Assembly (NCBI GenBank): GCA_013368315.1
Contig: JAACJM010000312.1
Span: forward strand, 23,512-87,511
DNA from: Tetrapyrgos nigripes
Lineage: Eukaryota > Basidiomycota > Agaricomycetes > Agaricales > Campanellaceae
Reading direction: 5' to 3'
DNA length: 64,000 nucleotides
Below are positions 56,652 through 64,000 of this stretch, piece by piece (positions within the stretch are counted from its first letter, which is position 1; every line of letters begins with the position of its first letter). Made by a program: the position numbers and the translations under genes. The notes below the pieces were generated by a model that saw only the letters and a program-made list of their open reading frames with translations, was not told the DNA's origin and did not search any database.

Positions 56652-57808
56652 TCAAACTCCTCTGGGCACTCCAGATGAATAGGCTTCAAGTTCTTCTCCT
56701 CCTTCTTCCACCGACGATTCGCAGTGTACCTCAGCTCCATCAACAACAAAGTTGACCCAATCCGTCTTATCGTCAAAATAACAATAGACTTTCGTCAAGT
56801 CGTCTACGATATAATGAGGATGATTCTTCGCGAGCTCTTCACGCGAATAAGAACCAGTACAGACCGCTACGACGATCGCACCACTGGAGATGCCAGCTCG
56901 AATACCGGCGGGAGAGTCTTGGAAGACGATACATTCCCGGGTGGAGTACCCCATCCATTGAGCGGCGAGGATGATGGGTTCGGTGGAAGGGAGTTTCGGA
57001 GTTTCGGGGAGTTTGTCCTCAGCGGTGACGACCACCTCGGGACGAGTAATACCGACTCGATCCATACAGTTGAATGCTGCGAGAAAAGTTGTCAGATATG
57101 TGAACGTACACTAAAAAAAGAGAGGGTATTTACCATATTCGGTTGAACCGTTGCTCGTGATAGCGTAACGAACATCGTTACCATTGGAAAGGCTTTCGTG
57201 CAAGCTCTTTACACCAGGGAGAATACGCATGGAGCGGTCGGTGTAGGCAATCTCGTCGTCTTCAGAATCGCTCTGGGACTTTTCCTGTCGTTTATGTGAA
57301 ACCTTGAACAGCTTCTTTTGAAGTTTGGTAGCAAAGGATGAACGACGAGGGCGACTGGCAGTGCTAGTCGATGAGGAAGACGAGACGGAAGAGATGGATG
57401 ACCGACGAGAGCTCGAAGGAGAGTTGTCAGGAGTCAATGAAGGGGTGCTGCGAGGAGTGGAAGAGGAAGAGCCATCGGAGGCATCGGCAAAGTTGTAGAT
57501 ATTTTGCTCAAACCGAGCGAGCTCGGTCTCGAGTTGACGAGGCTTGAGTTCTGGTTTAAGACGAGCGAGGTACTCGATGCGGCGACCGTAGTCACTATCT
57601 CTGATCACTTTACTGGCCTTCTGACCAATCTCTTTAGCGAGCTTGGTCAAGGCAGCAGTTATGCCGGTGTGGAGTCGACGATAGTACCGTCCTGTTAAAC
57701 AGAGGTTAGGTGGTCGTCGACAATGAAGAAAGAGGGAGGTAGACTCACCAAGTCAAAGATGGCAGCTTTTCCACGAACAGTATAACGTTCAGCGTTGGTG
57801 GAAGTCAT
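56652..57808 (-). CDS. HAD-family sugar/glycerol phosphatase-like protein
   Basis: Three exons (57749-57808, 57134-57691, 56652-57076) show the HAD order: FDLDGTIVDSTPA (nucleophile and acid Asp), a cap region, VRYAITSNGSTEYAAFNCMD (second motif), TAEDKLPETPKLPSTEPIIL (Lys-containing third motif) and CIVFQDSPAGIRAGISSGAI (acid residues of the fourth). This resembles GPP/DOG phosphatases. The cap holds a long Ser/Arg-rich insert absent in usual members. The frame is broken by one missing base between TPA and ITAALTKLAKEI, so the gene is intact only if that is an assembly error. Past the last motif, a second frame continues as an acidic Ser/Asp-rich tail down to 56525, so another indel may hide the true end. 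Confidence 0.72.
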
Positions 57809-58448
57809 GGTGAACAGATGAGATATGATGTGAAGGTGGGTGAGAGTGCGTGGTTCAACCGTGGTTGGGTGAAAGTAAGAAAGACTAGATGTCTGGTCCA
57901 ATCCAACGAAAACTGGTTGGCTTTTATCTTTGAAAATCTTCAACACAGGGGCCATCCTGAAGGCACTGCACAGCTTCTGGAAGAAAATCCTGTCGATCCC
58001 TGTTGCTACATTGCTGTGTAGGGGTCTAGGGGTCCTCCTCTTACAGAGCAGGTTGGTGCAGGCATCTCGAGTGCTGCTTAAAAGAGATGGAAGCAGTCGT
58101 TCTTGATGCTCAGACTGACGTCGAGCTGTCTTGAGGGCATGGTAGACAACGTAGAGAGGATGACATGGTGGTTCGAGTTGAAGAACGACGCGTGATGTCA
58201 ACACGCTCTCTTCCTTTCCACTGCAAGTCCTCGATTCATTTTTCAGGCTTCATAGCCCAATGTCAGCCAGCGAAGAAATGTTCTGCAGGATTCTGGCTCC
58301 TGGCATCTTAGGCCTATCTGAGGAATGCCAACTCCAAAAAGCTCCTCAAGCCTTACGCGACTGCTGCAAGAAGTTGAACATGCTCATGAAGACTCTTTGT
58401 CAATCCCTAGCATGGATATGCTTATTGCTTGGACTACACGACACACTC
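57809..58448. other. Intergenic
   Basis: No gene recognised upstream of the HAD gene. Confidence 0.4.
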
Positions 58449-59240
58449 TGCTACAATCTCTCCGATATCCGAGCTACTTTAGTCTCCTTAATCCCTTAGA
58501 AACGGGCGCTGCATGTCTAAGACGACTCAGACTGTCGCACTTTTTCACCTCCTCTCGAGCTCCACAAATGACACGTCCTCAGATCTTCTGTACTTGAGAC
58601 CGTACGGAGTATCTGCAGAAACTGTTACTGGTACTGGTATGGAGGTGTGCAAGTGCTAGTCAAACTCTTCGTTCCTGTCCTTTTGCCGCTTTCTAGGCTG
58701 CATTCCTCCGCCGTCGAACTAGGGTTGTCTTTTCCGACGTCTCCGTTCCTCTAGTCGGTACAGCATACCCATCTCTAGAGATCTGAGACTGTCTGCCTCC
58801 TCTTCCTCGTGTCCGTATTTTTGTGGAGCTTTTTCTGCTCCTATTTTTCTACAATCTCTCCGATGTCCGAGCTTACTTTAGTCCTTAGAAACGGGCGCTG
58901 CATATTCAAGACGACTCAGATTGTCGCACTCTTTCACCTCCTCTCGAGCTCCACAAACGACACACGTCCTCGGATTTTCTGGACTTGAACTCGAAGCTGC
59001 ATCATGAAAATATATATGCAGCATCTCTGGAAATCTGCATATATGTCCTGGAGAAACTATTACTGGTCTGGGCACAGTGGTATGCAGGTACTCGTCGCCC
59101 TTGACTCCTGATTCTTTCGGCGCGCTTTCTGGGCTGCGTTCCTCGACTGGATGGTGTTTTCCGGCATCCCTGTTCACTAAGCCCGAGACAGACGTTTCTG
59201 TTCCTCTTCCTCCTCCTCCTGTCATAAGCTATTTCCGCTC
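58449..59240. repeat. Tandem duplication, period about 405 bp
   Basis: CTACAATCTCTCCGATATCC at 58449 recurs as CTACAATCTCTCCGATGTCC near 58850; AAACGGGCGCTGCAT, TTTCACCTCCTCTCGAGCTC and GGCTGC(A/G)TTCCTC(C/G) recur in the same order. Diverged by many point changes and small gaps. No coding frame. Confidence 0.65.
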
Positions 59241-59875
59241 CTATTTTCATCTTCTCGGATTTTGGGTCACTTCCCAATGGCTTCTCCTTGTTTTTTTTTT
59301 TTGTATCTTGCAGCAGTCAGTTATCTCTAGCATCAGCTCAGGTTCGTGCCTCAGTCATCTACTGCTCAGTGCTCAGCGTTAACGGTGAGCTGGCTACGAT
59401 TTTTCCTGCCCCGGTTTTCCAGATCGCTACCGAATACCCCTCTCTAGAATCTACGTGCCCGAGCACTCGAGCACCGAGGACTGGGCTGGCATTTGACTTT
59501 TGGACTGGTCTCTTTCGCCGCCGCCGTTGGCCCTTCCTCTTCCTGAAATCTTCTACAAGCCTTGTGCGACCCTGTCAAATGCGTATGCCACATCTTTTTT
59601 ATGCATACCGAGACTGTCCATGTACATATATGATCATGAAAGTAATGAAGATACCAATGTATGATAGCGATATAGCCTACAACAAAACCAGCTTGAGCTT
59701 CTTCTATACATATGTATGTGTACTTCCTTCTGTTACCATCTCTCTGAAGCCGTTCACAAAATCGTGTGCGTCCCAGCTTGATTCCCAAAAAAACAATCGC
59801 AATAGATAATGTTGCTCCAATGACTCACTCAAATCTGCACCACCCCGACTACTCACGTACCACCAATCCACAATC
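59241..59875. other. Intergenic
   Basis: No gene recognised; probably the 3' side of the UBC13-type gene. Confidence 0.4.
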
Positions 59876-60540
59876 CTATGCACTTGCCCACTTCTCTGTC
59901 CACTCCCTACTGACTCGTTGCGCGTCCTTCTCGTTTTCCTTGTAATGCTTGGCCACGTCGGTCGCGAGAGGATCATCAGGGTTTGGCGCGCTTAACAGGG
60001 CTTGGACGGAGAGAAGGACAGTACGGATCTGTAGAGCGGGAGACCACTTGTCTTTGAGGATATCAAGACAGATCCGGCCTAACTTGTCTGAAGACGCCCA
60101 CAAAGATGAGTCAGGAGTAAGCACGATCAGAGATGGTGTTACACGCACCGATATTAGGATGATATATCTTTGTCAGAAATCGGACCTTGGGCGGTGCCAT
60201 TGGATACTCTTCCGGCAGGAACAGTTCTAAGTGAAAGACGCCAGCTGATGTCGTACGACGCAAGTAAAGACCACAACGGCGATCGTCAGTTCTGGAATGC
60301 CAGACAACACACAACTGAGCTGACCAAAATCGACGCACTTTCAAATGGCGATCCTTGAGGCCCTTGTATCGTTACATCGAAATATCTTAGGTTGTCATCA
60401 TGAGGAGAAGCGGTGATTCCGGGTGCAGGGTCTGCTACGAGACGTTCTGTTTCTTTGATGATACGCTATGAGAATGGTTTGCTGGCTGTCAGTAGTGGAT
60501 TAGCAATGGCTGGACAAGAACATACTTTGGGCAGGGACAT
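59876..60540 (-). CDS. UBC13: Ubiquitin-conjugating enzyme E2, Ubc13/UBE2N type
   Basis: Four exons (60526-60540, 60339-60465, 60149-60244, 59876-60087) give 149 residues; the family norm is about 152. The first exon codes only MSLPK. Then [80 protein letters not shown] (active-site Cys), [20 protein letters not shown] and [20 protein letters not shown]. The HPN motif and Cys are in place. Ubc13 pairs with Mms2 to build K63-linked ubiquitin chains for post-replication DNA repair. The acceptor giving DKLGR was preferred over a closer TAG site because it restores the conserved residues. Divergent from the DUF6593 gene, start codons 104 bp apart. Confidence 0.94.
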
Positions 60541-60644
60541 GGTAACGATAAAGAGGCTAAGCATTCACGTGGTCTGCCACCCCTTTCCTTCCGCTCCCAC
60601 ATTTTTTTCTCTGTCCGTGTACTTTGCTATCTTCTTCTACCATC

Positions 60645-61528
60645 ATGGCTCTCCTCATCCACTCCAGGGAATACGGTGACGGCTCAGAGTACACCAATGT
60701 CGGCAGCAACCACTCCATCAGCGACAGCAATGACATCGACATCATCCCAAGTCATTATGTCAAGAGACTCTGGAGAAAGCCTACCCTCGAAATCCCTACC
60801 TTCGCGATCGGAAAAAATTCCAACTCGGCTTCGAGCAGCGCATTGACGCGCTACAAAACACAGTACATCAACAAAACTCCGAACTCGAGCGATAGGTCTG
60901 TACAATTTTCAATTGTACAGGATGGACAAGGTTTTGTCTTGAGGCATGGCGACTCTGACCGTGGCGAGGAAATAGCTAAGCTCAGATGGTCGCAAGGGTC
61001 TAATCCAGCTGGTGATATACTGTTGCCGGAGAGGATTGTGGAGAAAGGTAGCATAACGCTAGGAACCAAGACGATGCCAGTCAAGGATTTCATGAAGAAG
61101 CCTGGGTTGATGTGAGTCTGTTGTTTCTCTTTTCGCTATCGGCACTTCTGAATCCTTCTTTCCTTTCTCAGAGGAGCATTCTCCCAGTCTCGCGTCTTCA
61201 CAGGACCTGACGGTATTGAATACAAGTGGAAGTTAGTCTTTTGCGGTAACAACCCCGTCTATCCTGATGCCACATATCGCGAGCTCTACTTCAAAAACTC
61301 AAGTTCTGGCGATTCCAAGTTCCCTATAGCTACCACTCAGAGATTGACAAGCAGGGACGGTTTCCTCAAGGTACGCCCTCTCTCCTCTAATTTCTTAATT
61401 TACCTTCCCGCTGCTAATTATTGTTCCAGGATGAAACACATCCTCTCTACATCTCCCAGCATGGTCTTGGAATCCTTCCCTTCATCATTAGCACGCTCGC
61501 TATCCTCGACCGGGTAGACAACATGTGA
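60645..61528 (+). CDS. DUF6593-family protein
   Basis: Three exons (60645-61111, 61172-61370, 61430-61528) give 254 residues. The N-terminal part is disordered; the core shows QFSIVQDGQGFVLRHGDSDR, AFSQSRVFTGPDGIEYKWKL, FPIATTQRLTSRDGFLKDET and the hydrophobic end HGLGILPFIISTLAILDRVD. The RVFTGPDG-EYKW block and the C-terminal stretch mark the basidiomycete DUF6593 family, of unknown function. It begins close to the UBC13-type gene, so the two probably share a promoter region. I infer no biochemical link between them. Confidence 0.8.
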
Positions 61529-64000
61529 AAGGCTTGCCGTGCTTCAGTCACTCCGTGCTGTGCAGCAGGGTCATAGTCGTAGCCCTTATACTATCTTGGT
61601 CTCCAACGGCTTCCACATGGTCGACGTTCAGGGCTGCGCCTCTCCCGCAGGGTCACTATTCAATGCTTGCAATTGGATCCCCCCTGAATACTCTTCGGTT
61701 CCCCGTGTATTCAAACGCCCAGCCGCTGCAGACATACATACACCCCATGGAACATTCTTTACTTTATTCGTAATTCCGGCGTCTATCCTTTCGTCCATCT
61801 CTCGATCCATGCATCTCAACCTTCCGACCTCTGTCCCTCGTTCCTCTTTTTGGTTTTCATTTTCCTAATCTAATCCCTCATCTACTCGTTTTAATGGTGC
61901 ATTGGTTTTCCCACTCTTCGACTTCATGATTTCCACCTCCGTGCACGTTGTATATCTACTCCATACGTCATCGACTTGCTTGCATCTCGACATGTACATA
62001 CATCATTACATGAGATGAGCCCGGCGGGCCTATCCAACCAATGTCTACTGCTTGGCTTGCTACTCACGTTGACTTCTTGCTTAGGCTTCCCGCTTTCTTT
62101 TGCTTCGCTTTGTCTTAAATGTTTAACTACAAATCACGCTTGCATAGTCCTTTCAACATAACTGTTTTTCGACAGCGCTTTTTCTTTGCTGTGTAGGTCG
62201 TTTTGTACATTATTTAGATTTTGCTTTCTCAACTGTATATTTTCGTCTTCAAGGCTTCAGCCTTCTACTATGCATCCTCCTTGGTCTCTTCGTGCTTCCC
62301 ATCATCTTTCATTTAGTGACTTGTGTGGCATCGCGTCCTTGCTCTCGCTACTTAGTACTTCCTACCTTTCAACTACCACCTCATTACCGTCCCAACATCG
62401 TCCTTCATTAATTCACAAATTCCTACTAGCCCCATCTGAGTCTCGTTGACATTTTACATAGATCTAGAATGCGCATGCTATGACTCCATCTCCTATTCCT
62501 ATCCCTGACATCATACTATGTCCTTTACCACAAGTAACATACACGTCACTTCAATACTTCTGGTCAAACTCTGGTCTTACGTGCCAATGTCGATGTACAC
62601 ATCCCTGGCCATCTTACCGCCTAGATCTCTTCTCTCATTGAACCACGTCTATTGCTACGGCTTCAGATCGAAATGCACTGATGAGATGGTGTTCATGATC
62701 TCCACTTTTCTAAATTCCGTCTCCTTCCAATTTGCCAACGGCCGTGATATGACGGCTTTCATCTCAATTGTCAAAGACACCCTCATTCTACTCACTTCTC
62801 ATCGACCGCCTGTCATATCTTCAATTAGATTTTGCTTGTGTCTCGCGTCTGCAAAACTTGCAAGTCCTCTAGTTTGGGTCTCTCTATACCAACACCTGTC
62901 ACCAGGCTTCTGAATGTGACCGAGCCAGTAGTGTCTCATCCTCGATGCTTGAAGAAATTGGCCCTGCATCAGATGTACTATCCTAAGGATGTCTTGACAT
63001 TTTTGGGAATATATATAGTGACTCTCCGGATAGCACTTTTCTCTAGATAGCGATCTTGATGGCGAAGATTTCTTCCCAATGATCGCGTATGATATACGAG
63101 GCTGTCACTCGACGTCAACTGTTCAGTGGACTTTAAAAGCTTAAGATGTCTTGGACATCAAATTCAGGCCGATATTCTTGTTGCACAACATGCAAATGTT
63201 CACTGGCGGCGCTTCGATTATATCACAGATACCCTCATTTGCGAGATGTCCAATGCTTGTCCTAAGCTAGTCAGGACCAGGATTTTGATCATCTCCCTAC
63301 CCTGGCCTCTCTAACGACTTTTGAACGATTTCGGACGGGGATTGTCCTCGCTTGAAACGACTTTCCATTCCTTTTGATGTGCCAGAAATCCGCCCAATCG
63401 ATAAAATCCTCTCATGAATTCAGTCTATAACTTTTACTGTCCCAGAGGACCAGTTTACTATCCGTGATTGTATGGGCTACGAAGCTCGTTTGCTCGCACA
63501 CCATTTGGACAACAATTTCCCGCGTTTAAATGATGCCTCAGCCTGCATCAAGGATATAGCCTATGGATTTGGAAGAAGTCCTGACGATGAAAACCTTCGG
63601 AAGAGCTGTCTCAATAGATCAGACTTTCTATTTCGTTTCATCTGTAGTACATAGGCTACGGTAGCTCTGAAAGCTAGGCCAGTGCTCCGCAGTAGCGGGG
63701 GCTAGCGGTGATTTGAACCATCCGGATGTTTCATTTGTTGTCAAGGCCAAAAGGCTAAGTCTCGCAGAGAACCTGTATGTAGTACCCAGCAATCGTAGCG
63801 ACCCTGAGCCATTGAGACTGAAGGAAAGTTTCAGAGACAGAATGCCATCATCAAAGAATGTATACATGCATAACATAACGAAAGCGGCGAGCAGAAGATC
63901 CCGAGCCCGCAGAGAAATCGCAAAGACAGCCGCCACCAAGGTGCTGTAGGCTGCTACGGTATCTATAGTCCTCGAGTTGGTCTAGTAATGCTACGACGCA
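61529..64000. other. Pyrimidine-rich region with possible F-box/LRR remnant
   Basis: No intact gene found. Plus-strand frames at 62518-62913 and 63126-63314 carry fragments such as HWRRFDYITDTLICEMSNAC and PKLVRTRILIISLPWPL, whose rhythm resembles Agaricomycete LRR-type F-box proteins, but stops separate them and no F-box is seen. Nothing recognised in 63660-64000. Confidence 0.35.

Overview
The window is nuclear DNA of a filamentous basidiomycete, most likely an Agaricomycete. The signs are genes cut by many short GT..AG introns (about 50-70 bp), families typical of that class (HET-domain protein, the F-box family with a Cys cluster, DUF6593, FunK1-like kinase, MYND-finger relatives, a RNase H-bearing LINE) and many short terminal-inverted-repeat elements. 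Most genes below were rebuilt by splicing, because a single open frame shows only pieces of them.

Layout. 1-10 kb: two small secreted-protein genes of one family (1613-2377 and 9033-9902, both minus) flank an F-box gene (5737-7031, minus) and a decayed PHO80-type cyclin (about 7.5-8.3 kb, minus). 10-23 kb: an alpha/beta hydrolase of the Bem46 type (10324-12711), an intronless HET-domain gene (13298-15364), an inverted-repeat element beside a mariner-like transposase fragment, a MYND-finger pseudogene, and a BBE-type FAD oxidase (20279-22053) followed by a stray copy of its last exon. 23-36 kb: a multi-pass membrane protein (23080-24558, minus), then a LINE of about 9.6 kb (26067 to about 35689, minus) that carries 11 in-frame stops, all TGA.

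36-46 kb: a TRAPP Trs33/TRAPPC6-like gene with damaged ends, two tandem genes for about 60-residue secreted cysteine-rich proteins built from 8-11 nt microexons, an indoleamine 2,3-dioxygenase followed only 61 bp later by a small protein gene, and a kinase-like gene ended early by a nonsense codon. 46-60 kb: a 2.2-kb tandem duplication carrying an HD-domain (cyanamide hydratase-like) gene, a pyrimidine-rich gene-poor stretch with several roughly 270-bp tandem repeats and a Tourist-like MITE, a second MYND pseudogene and a HAD phosphatase gene. 60-64 kb: UBC13-type ubiquitin-conjugating enzyme and a DUF6593 gene as a tight divergent pair, then pyrimidine-rich DNA with no convincing gene.

There is no clear single pathway. 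Housekeeping genes (UBC13, TRAPP subunit, HAD phosphatase, IDO) sit among fast-evolving accessory families (secreted proteins, HET, F-box, kinase-like, MYND) and mobile elements, with much local duplication and decay. Several otherwise good genes carry single-base frameshifts, so decay and assembly indels must be separated before loss of function is claimed.
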